From positions 1-64,000 of the forward strand of contig PEDN01001381.1 of the NCBI GenBank assembly GCA_003864495.1: a stretch of DNA of 64,000 nt. The letters run 5' to 3'. The translations under genes were made by a program, and so were the position numbers. The stretch comes from Nemopilema nomurai. Its lineage: Eukaryota; Cnidaria; Scyphozoa; Rhizostomeae; Rhizostomatidae. This document shows, one piece after another, positions 24,023-35,977 of this stretch; the stretch's first letter is position 1, and every line of letters begins with the position of its first letter. The notes under the pieces were generated by a model. It was not told the origin of the DNA and did no database searches. It saw only the letters and a program-made list of their open reading frames with translations.

Positions 24023-24975
24023 TGCATTCAAAGAAAATTAGTTATTCCATTTGTATTTAATGCAAAACCAGTTTACACTTTGTGCAATAAGCCAAGTGAC
24101 GTCATTCCAACTAAGCATTCCCATGTCACCAGAGGTTTTGCTGTTTTCGCGCTGGACAACAACATCACCCTGAACTCATTTTTTGGCATGAGAGTTTTTA
24201 TAAACCAATTTCGGGGATATATATATCATGCAAGAATTACAAGAATTGCCCACATCCGTTTTATTGTGAAAATCTAAAAGCATTATTTAATGTTTTATAA
24301 TTCTTCGATTGCGCACAAATTGACATTTGAAGCAAAGGACATAAGTCAAGGTTCAAGATCAAGAGAGACTAAAATGATTGACCGCTATTCAATCTAGAGT
24401 CCGGATGGAGCCAGTTCCTTAGGATTTGATACGTTCCCACAAGCTAGAATGTCCCAGATTCTGAAACAGGCTCCTAAACACAATTAGACTCCTACACGTG
24501 TCCCAAAAAAGTAGGATTTGTCATTTCGTGAGTCATATCTTGATAATGACCACATAGCTATGGGGCTTAATTATTACTTTTAAGAAATTTTTACGAAGAC
24601 CAAAAAGCTTAAACACATTTGTAAAGGCTTTAAGCAAAGGTCTTCGATTAAAAATGAGTCTCTGATTAAAAACCAAGCTAGTGAGCTTAGAGGTGCCTGT
24701 TTACACGGAGCTAAAATTTCCGATCAGTGGCACTGTTTAATAGACGTGCCTTTGTGCAAAACGAGTCCACTTTTTCAGGTAGATGCACAGGAAATGCGTA
24801 AATGATGCAAACAAAAGGCATAATTATATACCCGCTTTAATGAGGCAGAGATTACTGAAAATGTGCCAACGTTTGTGCCTCTGACTCACTGCCCGAATAA
24901 AGCCAGTTCGGCGAAGTACAAACACGGGATGCTTGAAAGTACATAAAGAAACGAGGTATTCTTTTTGCAGATAAG

Positions 24976-27900
24976 ATGAGCGTTGCACGGCCAACCAGTC
25001 ATTTGTCATTCACAAGCGAAAGCAACGGTTGCAAAATGGAAGTAGAGGCGGGAAGGGATACTGACCACAATCGCATACCAAAATGCGCACGGTGTCGCAA
25101 TCATGGCTTGAGCAATGTCTTAAAGGGCCACAAACATTATTGTCCGTGGAAAAATTGCCCGTGCGACAAATGCCAGGCAGTTCTGGAGAGACAACGGATC
25201 ACAGCTGCAAGGGTGGCATCGCTGAGGCAGCAAAGAAAGGCCCACGAGTATAGGCCACAGGTCGATTGCACTGGCAGCGATACCAGAGAGGCTAAGATGA
25301 GTTCCAACGGCCTGCATGGTGGCACCAGGAAAACCCGTGTTATGTTCCCAATTGGGTACACGGTGCAGGAAATTCTCGGTTTAGACCCAGGTGAGCTTCA
25401 ACTTCAGTATGGTCGTCGTCTTACTTAAAGACCAAGTAGGAACAAAAAGTTTCATTAGGTTGACGTATAGCTTATGCCATTCGATCGTAGCAGTCGCTAA
25501 AGACAAATTCTACGATCGGCATTAAGCTGATAATCTGAGCCACGTCTTTAGGAACACTCTCAAAATGCTAGATTATTCAGTTCAGTATTATAGAGATGTT
25601 GAGAAGAATACCGTAATTTGATCAAGGTGTTGTACATACTTCACGAAAAAACAGGAAAATACGAAAGAACCCTCTGACTCTACAAAGATTACGCATTATA
25701 CTGAGACGTATAATGTAAATTGACGTCAGTATTCTAATGAAGTCGCTTAAAGGCCCCGACTGAAAATAACCTTCTTTTTGTGGACCACATGATCATGGAA
25801 TGACGATGTTAATTTGCATGAATTAGTAATCATCTGGCAATCGCGTTGCATGACAAGCAACCGCCCCCTTTTGTATATGGACCTTGCCACTTGAAACACG
25901 CATTCTGTTAAATCACCCACAGAAAAGTGTCTCCACCAACTTAAATCAGTAAAATGTTTCCTTTGATTCAATCGAAATGATCAACTACTACGAACGAGCT
26001 CTCGCTGTGTTGCATCATAGTTGTTTTGCATGCGTCGATGCATTGTAACTTGCTGAAAGTTGAATTCAAAACGATGCAGTGTTGTAATCGCATGAAAACA
26101 TACTGATTACAAAAAGGCTTCAGAAACAGAAGATTTGGGGATTAGAAACTTTAGCTTCCTATCGTCTTCATGCACGGTCCATAGGGCAGTTGTCTGACTT
26201 GATTGGTAAAAATATTGGTCAAACGATAATTGCACAGGTCAAATGTTAAGTGGTTATTCTTTAGCAATCGTCATTTTCATTTTTACCTAAGAGTTGTTAT
26301 CTTTGGCTATGCAAAATAACTTTGGTCCAGTAACTAAAATACCAAAATCTTCATAGAAAAAAGTTATTTGAAATGACCCACTTGATCCGCTTTCAAACGA
26401 ATTTCCTTCGCAAGCTAACGAACTGCACAAAAAGGTAAAAAGATAACGAGCAACAGCTGGCCTATTACATCATGTACGAATGCAACCGCCTATTCAGTCG
26501 AATAACCCTCGTCCAAATTAAGCATTCATTAAAATTCCTTTCTTCAGCATTCTTCCAAGCTCCAGTTTTCAAGCTAAATGAGTTTTGTGCGGGGGCGTTC
26601 ATGCGAACAGAATTTCCTCCTTTAGAAAGAGGGGCAAGGTCCAATGCACGGACCGGGCGAAACCAGTGACAGAGTTCCGGTAGGGCAAAATTAGACGTCA
26701 CTTAATACAAATGACGGAACTTAATACTTGATACTTAATACAAAAAGCATAAAGTTGGGGTTAGCTAGTGGGGTGTGACAAAGGGGGAAATCAATTATAT
26801 TCTCTATATGTTTAAAGTGTTAGCAAGAAGGTGATTATATTTTAATACGAACATTTCTTTGAGACAAATTGTAGAAAATACAAATCACATACTCCGAAAT
26901 ACAATTTTCTATCAGTAACCAAGAACCTAGCCTTAATAGGAATTGGCTTCATTTTTTATTCGCTTTGATACAACCGTAAATTGCTCGAGTAGTCCTATGA
27001 GCAGTGATGAAGACAACACATTGAAGTTGACGCTTATCAATGGAACGATTAATCAATTAGAATCAATATATGATATGTGATTCATCGTGGTACGATCACC
27101 TGTGAATCAGTCGTGAATCATCGTAAAAGTGATGTGTTAGGAAAGTTGGGAACTTAAAAGCACCATGAACCACACACACAAAGATGGACGTTGTACAGTC
27201 TATGATGTCACACTAGGAACTCAAACCTTTCGCGTTGTATTGCCATGCGCTGACTTTGTCCAAAGCAATGTAGCAATATTCATGGAGTGCGATGACGTCA
27301 ATGCCATGCTTAGGCGCGCGCAATATTAAGGGTTAAGTAGGGCAGGATCAACAACTTAATGAAAGCGGCTGGCAACTGCGTTTGCCTCTACGGCCAAGAA
27401 AACCAAACGTAATGAGGAGGCCTAATCAAATTGGTTCAATGTTATTACAAGTTGAAACTGGTGTACTCAAACTCGTGTGGGAGTAAATGATAAAAAGCCT
27501 TTGATGATCGCCTGTTTAGCTTGTCAATCGCTCGCTCATTAAGAAAGCTTTCAGATTTTGTAGGGCTGAAAAAAGTTTGCCGGTTATGTCAAAATGGCAA
27601 CTTATGATGATGATGGCTGATAATGCTATTGTTAAAATTAAAGTTATTTCCCTGTGAGAGATTTGGAAATGATTCTATTGCGTTGTTAGGAAACTGTTAA
27701 TCTGGAACTGTATTGGGGTATCAAATACTATAGATCTATACATACAGTATTTTAAATATACTACATTTGCTTTTTAAATATCGAATAGGAAAAGAAAGCA
27801 AAACCATCGGCTACCGAAAAGATGAGGATGAGAGTTCAACGGGCACTCCGGCTTCGATGTCACCCGTCTCAAGTCCCAAAATGAGCAGCGGGAAATACGG

Positions 27901-28378
27901 ATGGGGAGGAAAAAACGAGACGGAGAAGGATGACTCGAAGGCAGAAAATGCGATGAGGGATGGAGCTGAAAGTCCAGCGTCGTCGACGGCAGAGCAACCG
28001 ATGTCGCCTTGCGTTCCCTACGTACCATCACGTAGTAGAGTCAACGCTCTGCCGCAAACGCAGCTGGAGGTTCTGTCGAAGATCTTCCCAGCATACCCAA
28101 CGGATCTTCTTCAGATAACACTGATGGAATCAAGAGGGAGCGTGTCCCAAGCCGTCGAGAGAGTCCTGTACGGGTCAGTGCCTCGCACACGGCACGGCGC
28201 GACGCTGTACAGATCGCAGTCGAGCGCGTTTAAGGAGACGACGGAGCGGCACGACTGCGGGCTGGCGACGCTGTCCACGTTGTCGACGCTGGTGAGGTAC
28301 TGCAACCGATGTGGGTATCGCGCGTTTGCCGCAGACAACTTCTGTTCGGCCTGTGGATGCGTCTTGCGAAGGTGTTGA
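24976..28378 (+). CDS. DMRT: DMRT transcription factor with DM, DMA and C-terminal zinc-ribbon-like motif
   Basis: Two exons, 24976-25390 and 27789-28378, join in phase 1 (GGA split), giving 334 residues. The DM domain (about 33-85) has the intertwined zinc module [25 protein letters not shown], which binds DNA in the minor groove. The DMA domain (about 219-267, [20 protein letters not shown] and onward) is the CUE-like domain that marks the DMRTA/DMRT3 group. Next come RSQSSAF (280-286), also seen in that group, and a C-terminal CNRC..CSAC motif (C-x2-C-x10-C-x2-C, about 310-327), a likely zinc ribbon. DMRT proteins control sex and neural cell fates. The start codon may be the ATG at 24976 or 25036. 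TTTTTGCAG directly before it could be the acceptor of a 5' UTR intron. The gene lies inside the TEDC2 intron on the opposite strand. Confidence 0.92.
25469..25528. repeat. Imperfect hairpin in the DMRT intron
   Basis: AGCTTATGCCATTCGATCGTAG and CTACGATCGGCATTAAGCT form inverted arms separated by 19 nt, starting about 80 bp after the exon 1 donor. One arm has extra bases, so the stem is about 18-19 pairs with a bulge. Function is unknown. Confidence 0.5.
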
Positions 28379-29280
28379 AGAGAATTTAAAGATCGTGGTG
28401 TTGGTGCAAAGCATAGCACGTGATGCGGATATTAGAGTAATGGAACGAGAAGACCATGTGGGAATGGACATGGCAGAACTCAGAATAACACCAAAGGCTA
28501 GAAACGAAGGTTCCGCTTCGACCGCTGAAAGACGTAACGAATGCAGAAGCAGACTATCCTTAGATATTGGAATACTTAGAAATGCACGCAGTATTGTAGT
28601 TGACATTGTGGATTCGAAGGCGTAATATTTTAACTGCTGATAATGTTATTTTATTTTCTTCACGACGTATATGTGAGGCATGAATTCAGAGGTATATTTA
28701 TTTGTAAGATTTAACTCATATATCTTAAAAAATTAACTTATTTAACTTTTATAAATTAAACAGTAGAGGCTAAATTTGTATTTTGATTATGCTTAGATTA
28801 TTGCGTAAAGTTGATTGTAGGTTTATAAAGAGATGATTGATGAATACAGTTATTCTGATTTTTTGCCACTACTTTCACGCAGTAAAATATGGAAGTATCA
28901 GGTGAAAAGAGTGTAAAGCATAGATGAACGCCTTGAATTTCAAGAACCAAAATGCCACCAGGGAAGTTAACCTTCACACCTCCTAATTTTTATCAACATC
29001 AAAAGCATTGGTTGGCAGCTTGCCCTTGCTTTGCTTCATGGCTGCAAACCTGTTTGAGCAGTAGTCTTTGACAGTGAAATAGAATGCCCCCTCCTCCAGC
29101 AGACAATATTGAATTGGTATCACACAGTATTCCAGTGCATTTGCTAACAATGTTTTTGGTTGATTTTAATGTGTCAGAAAATGTGAATTGATAAAAGGCA
29201 AGTGATAACCAAAAACCTGTTGGGATTTTCAAATGCCAGCACTAAATGAAAGATGGGTAATTCCATGTCAATCCACCCAC
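28379..29280 (+). other. DMRT 3' flank, probable 3' UTR
   Basis: The DMRT stop codon is at 28376-28378. The next 250 bp remain relatively GC-rich and open in another frame, as the exon was. The DNA then becomes AT-rich, with ATTAAA at 28755-28760 as a weak poly(A) signal candidate. No further coding exon was seen. Confidence 0.35.
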
Positions 29281-31344
29281 CTTTTCTTCCCTGCTCTACA
29301 TGTTTCCTTGAAGCTACCCCTTGCACCACTGGTTGATTCTGGGGCTTTTTCTTAGCCTCAACAGTTTCCACTCGCACAGACTTGGCCCTCTCCAAAAGTT
29401 TGTCGATTTCACCAAAATCAACTTCCTCTTGAGAAAAGAGTATAAAGCTGAGATTAGAGAAAACTTAAAGAAATTGACTAAAGAGCTCAAGAAATCCTTA
29501 TTTACAGACATGAGACATGTAACTGGTGGCAAATGGTGTTAGATCAGGCTTCATTTGCCTAAATGGATAATTCACAATGTCCGTAGAATTAGATTTGATT
29601 TAAAATCTAGATATAAAAATGATTGTGAAGGATTTTGCATATTCTGCTCCTGAGAGAATGGACTTAGTTTAAAACTTTTGAACACAGTTTTTTCCTTTTG
29701 ATATACAAAAATGTTTAGTTACATCTTTGAAAAACAGTTTTTCAATACATAAATATCTTGCCTGATCAGAAATTAAGACTTGGGAGCAATTGTGATGCAA
29801 ATATTTTTGTTGTGATGTTTGATTAACAAAATGTCATAGCTCATTATTACCCATCTAAAAAGATCTATTTTCAGCATTCTGAAAGGCATGGTGTTAAAAA
29901 TGTTTCCTTAATTGTTTGCAACCCCCCCAATCTAGAAAATCTCCAAGCTTTATTTTACAGTTTAGACTTATGTGAGCTCTCCTCAAGACAAATCATAAGG
30001 AGAAACAATTTGTGAAACAAATGAGAAGAAACAAATATTAATTTTAAAGCCTTGTACCTTCAATCCTCTCTGGACCACTTTCAGTTTTTTTTATTTCTTC
30101 ATAGGAATTTTTTGACCTGAAATTTAACAGAAAATATAACAAATACTTTTATTTAAAAAAATTACAATCATTATGAAAGTTAAGTTACATAAAATTGAAA
30201 TCGCTTAATTGTTAGTGATGAAAAAGGTACTGAGACAAGCTTGATGATCAGCAAAGCAAATTTGGCCCTTGTAATTAGTCATTATTCAACTAAAATGAAA
30301 ACTAATTGCTTTTTCATTACCAGCCATAAATCAATACATTGATACATTAAAATATGTTTCCTAAAGGCATAGAAACAATACACAATAGCAAGTTTAAATT
30401 AGCATCAATGCAAAAATCAAAAGAAGTCTAGATGATATGAAATGTCTCAATATTTAGCAAACCATAACCACCTTTTCTTTAGCTTGGATGTTGAAGATTT
30501 GAATACACAACACCATTCTTCAATTTTCTCTCTTTGATGTGCAAGTGCTGCGTCCAAGGCTGCAAGCCTATAGTTTTGTCAGAAAAGAAAAGGTGAGCAA
30601 GTGCGTTGCAGTACAAAACTGACACAAGAGAGCAGCCGCTGCATCTGGCTATTTATTCTGTCAGCTTTTGGTTATTTCCCGATGTTTGTATACTCTGAGG
30701 AGTGTCAGACATAAAAGTACTTTAAGTACGCAAAAACTAGTTCTGCTTTGAAAATAAAAGGTATTCATAGGCAAACAAACATATTCATGAATTCATGCAA
30801 TATGAGATAATTCATCATGAGAGAAAACATTTCGGTTTGTAGAAAAGCCACCAAAACTGTCTTGTTTCGCTCTTCAGTAATTGAAATGAAATTTTCCTCC
30901 ACTGTCTACTGTCTCCTCGCTTAAAAGATGCCCTATGCATTCTCTAAATCAAATTTATTCTAGGACTAAATCAATCTTTTTCACATATGGTATAAATCGT
31001 AAATTGATTAGCCACTGTCTTCCCCAGAAACAGGACTTTGTTAAGGCAAAGATGATGAGTATGACTGATTTTGAAAAATTCTTATAAACTGACAAAATGT
31101 TTATAAGGTTTTATTTCAGGTTGAGCAGGTCTTAAGCTGCCAATAAATAACCAGTTGCCATCGACCCACAATTTAACCTAGGCAAGCAAACCTCTTTGTA
31201 AATTTATGCTTGAACGCTATTTGTAGATTGGTGCTTAGATGAATATCGACAGTAAAAAACACTTTTACAATCAAGAATGCTTTAATGGCATATATAAGAC
31301 TCGTACCAGTACAAAGTTGTCGCTACAGGATTTTCTTCTGCCAT
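29281..31344 (-). CDS. TEDC2: TEDC2-like gene, 5' exon cluster (start codon and N-terminus)
   Basis: Minus-strand exons are 31307-31344 (MAEENPVATTLYW), 30472-30567, 30058-30116 and 29281-29427. All are GT-AG with matching phases (2, 2, 1), leaving a phase-1 donor at 29281. The helical N-terminus LAALDAALAHQREKIEEWCC parallels the start of TEDC2, and VDFGEIDKLLERAKSVRVE parallels its LKELEFLTQALEKAVRVR segment. After that the protein becomes basic and Q/K-rich. The next in-phase partner found on this strand is the exon at 11664-12193, which continues the low-complexity basic linker and then the conserved C-terminus. The start codon is 110 bp from that of peflin on the other strand. The alternative, two unrelated genes, is less likely because each cluster lacks what the other supplies. 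Confidence 0.68.
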
Positions 31345-31454
31345 TTTTATCATTCAATTTCTCCCGGTTCTGTCCTCGTTTTCGTCTAGACTCGTTTTCA
31401 TTTTCGTTTTGACAAGGTGAAATCGAAATACGACATAGGGAGTGGGGAGCGAAA
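31345..31454. promoter_or_regulatory. Compact bidirectional promoter of TEDC2 and PEF1
   Basis: Only 110 bp lie between the two divergent start codons, so both promoters and 5' UTRs must share or overlap this interval. It is T-rich on the plus strand with repeated TCGTTTTC-type units. No TATA box or X-box was seen. Confidence 0.6.
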
Positions 31455-34400
31455 ATGGCTCAGTGGAATAACAGACCCAATTATGTAAGTGCTTTGACAA
31501 TATTTTTAATGAAATCTCCTCATTTTGATTCCCGTATTAACCTTTCTTCCATTATTTGAGTTCTGGCTTTTCAAGCATGTCAATATGCTGACATACACAG
31601 TTTTGTGGACTAAAATGCTCCATTTTGGTCCAGTGTCCGGATGCGGCAGCAACGATACAAGGGTAATTCTAAACATTACAAAAGTGAACCACGAGAATAC
31701 GATTTTCGTCATTGTTTTGTAAAAACATCCAAAAATGAGTAGTTTTTTGTTTTCCAGCAAAACCGTTTATGAAAGAATGTCATGCTAGCTCCCAGCATGC
31801 TAGCAGTAAAAGGAAGGCATAGACTAAGAGATCTTGAAGACTAGATAATAGCGTCTTACAGCAAACAGGAGGGAAGACATGATTATATTTACTTGGGCTT
31901 TCTATTATGTGGCAGATCTCTTTAGCTAGCTAGTATGCAAATAAACAAACTTAAATAAAACTTTTATTCAAAGAGTTTTCAGTCCATAAAACCTTTAAGG
32001 AAAATGTAAGGTATATAAATGTAGTGCACTAACTGAATAGGAAATGATTTGCAAAAGCCAACTTAATATTTTTGCTGGTCAAATAATAGAAATATTAATG
32101 TTGAGTTGTTACTAGCACTGGCTGTTGCTGACTTTCTAGAGAGGCAGCTGCATTGAAATGAAGATTAACCGTAATGTGGCAGTATTTGAAGAAACAATCA
32201 CCTTATGTTAAATTTATCAGGAGATCTAATAGGTTGAATTATGGCCTTGGTCAAAGATATTGAAAATTTCACATGGCAATGCTCAACATAACTTTCTTGT
32301 TTAATATTCAGCTGATTTGACTATGGTGTTGGCAATTTACTTCTCTCTCTGCCTTTTTTTAGTAGTGATTGAGTTCATTTTGGGGTTTGTTGAATATTTT
32401 AAAATTATTTTGAGTTCTATTCAAATTGGGCCATTGTGCAAGACATTTTGATTGTTAATTAGAAGCTTCTAGGTACCAGAAAAAGTGTGAGTAATGCCAG
32501 GCAAATGTTGAGGTCTGTTTGACCACCACAAGACTAAACAACACAGAACAAGTTGAAACAATGGCTGGGCACCAAAGTAAATTGAGCAGTTTTAATTTTT
32601 TTAGCTAGGTCCTACATCCCAAGTACCCAGCTTTGAAATTTTCTCATAACATCCAGCTTAAAATAAAAAAGTTCAACCATAAATTAGTTTCTTTGTCAAT
32701 GCGATTATTGGTATTGATTTTGTCTGTTTAGGGAAATGCTCAGCAATACAATTCAGGATATCAACAAGCTCCTGGAGGCTACAATCAATACCAGCAGCAT
32801 CAACAACAGCATCATCCATATCAACAGCCTCAAGGCTACCAGCAGCAAAGGGGTACTGGCCCTCCTCAAGGAGGAGTCTACACCTCTCAGAGAGGTACCT
32901 ACCCACCACAAGGAGGTGGTTACCCTTCCCAACAGAATTATCCACCCCAAGGTTATGGGTATTCACAAGGTGGTCCAAAACCTCCACCTCCAGGAGTTGA
33001 TCCAGTTCTGTGGGGTTGGTTTCAGGTATGCATTAAGTTTGTGAATGTGTAGAATATATGATGCAATTTCTAGGCAATGTTTATTTTTACTACTGTCAGC
33101 TGACAATCAAATTATCAAAGTTAGTATGTTTGTATGTCACCTGGAAAAAAATCTATGAACTAGCTGTTCTCATCTTATTTCACCTTGGGTCTTTTGCAGC
33201 ATTAAAAGAACATGTTAAACTTGTTTTTCATGAAAATGATAATACCTGCTTTGTTGCAAGTTACCAAATTATGACACTTTCTCACATGTGTAACTAAAAA
33301 TGTTCACCAATGTTTTACTTATACAGCTTAATGAATTTTTTTTCTCATTTAGTCTGTAGATAGGGATGGATCTGGCTCAATTTCTTCTGATGAGCTTCAA
33401 CAAGCTCTTCTGAACAACAACTGGAGCCATTTCAATGCAGAAACATGTAGGCTTATGATTGGAATGTTTGACAAAGACAGGTAATTGTGAAAAGCGTCAC
33501 ATCTTGATATGATTAGATATTGATATGATCATACTGATTAGATAATTACAATCAATGCTCATTACCTTATGCATAATCACAAGTTTTTATTTTTTATTTA
33601 TAAGTGTTATGTCATTATCTTTGTGTTACCTGTTACATTCCCTGTACAAGGATTGTTTTTGAGGCTAGTTTTTCAAATTGGTAGAAAATTGACCAAGTAC
33701 ACCTGCATTCCTCATAAAATATCTATGAGTTATTTGATTCTGGTAAGCAAGGCGCTCTTGTAACATATTCAGGGCTTGTAGATTACTATCCAGATGGCAC
33801 AGATTATTATAAATGCAACAGATAAGCTAAAGCTATCTTTTGAAATGCAAATATAGTTACCGAACTGAGGCAAACACAAAATTTATGAATAGTTTCCTGC
33901 AGTAAATTTTCCAGTACTTTGCTTTGTCTCAATTTTTGTTCTGCCCACAAATGACTCTTGAAAAAGTGGCACAAGTATAAAAACCACCATTGTTGAGTCA
34001 TTTTAGTTTGCTTGAATTCACAAACAATCCTCAGCTTTTCTGTCAATAACTATTTACACATCTTCATCTGCACCATATTTTTCCCTATTTTGCAGAGAAG
34101 TAATTTCAATATTTAATGCTTCAATTTGAAAAACTCAATAAAATTCAGTTTATTTGTAAGCACTAATTTGATGTACTGAATATGTTGCAACAATTCATGT
34201 TCCAGGTCTGGAACAATTGATGTCTATGAATTTGCTGCTCTGTGGAAATACATCCAGGAATGGAAAGGTTGTTTTGATAGGTGAGTTGTTGGCTGTCCTT
34301 TAGTTGCTACTCTTTGCTGTCTTCTTCGGGCTACTAGTTAAAAAAGATAACTGAAATGAGTCGGTCAGAGTAATAGCCTTTTTCTAGATATGCTACTTTG

Positions 34401-35977
34401 ATGAAATCTGATTTTCTGTCCTACCAAGCCATGAAATGTTTGTGTCAAATTATATCAGTATGATTTGTATTGTTGCGAAGTATACAAAACACAGTTTGTT
34501 TACCGCCAAGAATTGTGTTTGAGGGAAGCTGAATAAGTGAAGCATAAATTAACGCAAACAGCAAAATTAAAACGAGAGTAGGTGAGCCTTCAACTTACCC
34601 GTAACGTGTTAGAAAGTTGGCAATTGCACGCCAATTTCACTCTTATTTGACTGATTTATGCTGACTCCTATCCTCGTTTAAAGGACCTCTTTGGAAAATT
34701 GTTTTTGCTTGTCTCCCCAGATTTGATCGCGACCGGTCAGGAACCATCGACTGTGGAGAACTTCACCAAGCATTTACCACGTTTGGATACAGGCTGTAAG
34801 TACTACAGGAACATGTTCTTACCATGCTCTGGTGTTTGTTTGTTGTTAACAAAAACTGAACAGTATCTATGCTTTTTTATTCAACGGTTACTTATTTGTG
34901 GCTAAAATCAAAAGTTCAGCCCAGTTTCTTTTGGCAAAATTCTGGGCAAAGGGTGGACCAGGAACATATGTGACAACAGCAATACGTGACAAACCCTGTT
35001 CAAGTCCAGAGAGGCATTGCAATCCGAAGTTACACTCGACTTTGAATGTAACCAGTTTCTTAAAGAGGTATCTTGTCGCCTTGTCTCTATTTCTAAGTGA
35101 TTTCATGGGAAAGAATGATATCTTTCTTTGTTGATTCTGTTGTTTTACCGCTTTCACAGATCTGTAGAGTTCTGCCAGCTATGCGTGCGAGTGTTCGATC
35201 GTAACAGCGTCAACTCAATGAAATTCGATGACTTCATCCAGTGCTGCGTCATGCTCAAGTCAATGACTGATGCTTTCAAGAAGTACGACAATCAACAGAG
35301 AGGTGTCATACACATAAACTATGAACAGGTAAATGCCAAACCGAGTTTTATGGACCAGTTCATATGCACACACGTGCCAGTTGTATGTAAGGCAGTGCAA
35401 CAAAAGTCGCTTCGTCCCTGTTGGTAAAAATTGCACGGAACAGGATGATGTTTCCGAAATTTATCGGTATGGAAATTACAGTTTGAAAGCGCTGAATAAA
35501 ATTGTTTTTTCAATGAATTTAACTCTTCCCGGAAACTAATTCTTTTATAATTTTGTCAATTTTCGGCAGTTTGTGCTAATGTTTAGAATTCTTTGACTTT
35601 TCCCTTTTCTCGTATGTAATTCACATTCTTCTCTATCCGCCTTTTTGCGAAATGAAAAACATTGAAATTTTAAGTACATTATTACGATTTGCTATTACAA
35701 CCTGCTCGCGCCTAGTGCAGACGATGACTTGGAAACTTGAATCGTTTCAAAATATGTCCGAGAGGGTGTTTATCATGGCGATTCGCTTTTCAATAAATAA
35801 ACCAATGCCAATTGTTAATCGGTAAAAATTCCAGGGATCATATAAGTGACAATATGGCACTTAGAGCATACGAGTACTGCCTGAAAAAAACATACTTTCA
35901 TGGTTACTAAACATTGCAAAACGTTTTCCTTTCAGTTTTTAGAGATGGTACTTGACAACACTCTGGCCGGGATTTAA
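31455..35977 (+). CDS. PEF1: Peflin, penta-EF-hand calcium-binding protein
   Basis: Seven exons: 31455-31484, 32732-33025, 33353-33480, 34206-34280, 34721-34795, 35160-35328 and 35936-35977. All are in phase and encode 270 residues (human PEF1 is 284). Exon 2 is the Gly/Pro/Gln/Tyr-rich N-terminal domain typical of peflin rather than ALG-2, ending [15 protein letters not shown]. Five EF-hands follow. The first three have canonical loops ([36 protein letters not shown]). Loops four and five (around [14 protein letters not shown] and [14 protein letters not shown]) are degenerate, as in the family, where EF5 serves dimerisation. The C-terminus is [12 protein letters not shown]. Peflin pairs with ALG-2 (PDCD6) and acts in calcium-tuned ER-to-Golgi transport and as a CUL3-KLHL12 co-adaptor. 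It shares its promoter region with TEDC2. Confidence 0.96.

Larger units (their letters stand above)
12194..29280 (-). other. About 17-kb TEDC2 intron hosting the DMRT gene
   Basis: The donor AAAAG|GTGGGT at 29281/29280 (phase 1) and the acceptor TTTTCAG at 12194-12196 are compatible in phase and strand. The interval contains two inverted-repeat elements and the complete plus-strand DMRT gene. From 13.0 to 23.5 kb no coding segment with homology or splice support was found; open frames there are short and unremarkable. Simple repeats include CAA near 13947-13960 and AAT near 22976-22995. Confidence 0.5.

Noticed and set aside
28311..28625. 104-codon plus-strand frame over the end of DMRT
   Set aside because: A different frame overlapping the DMRT exon 2 end and its 3' flank; best seen as a shadow in GC-rich UTR.
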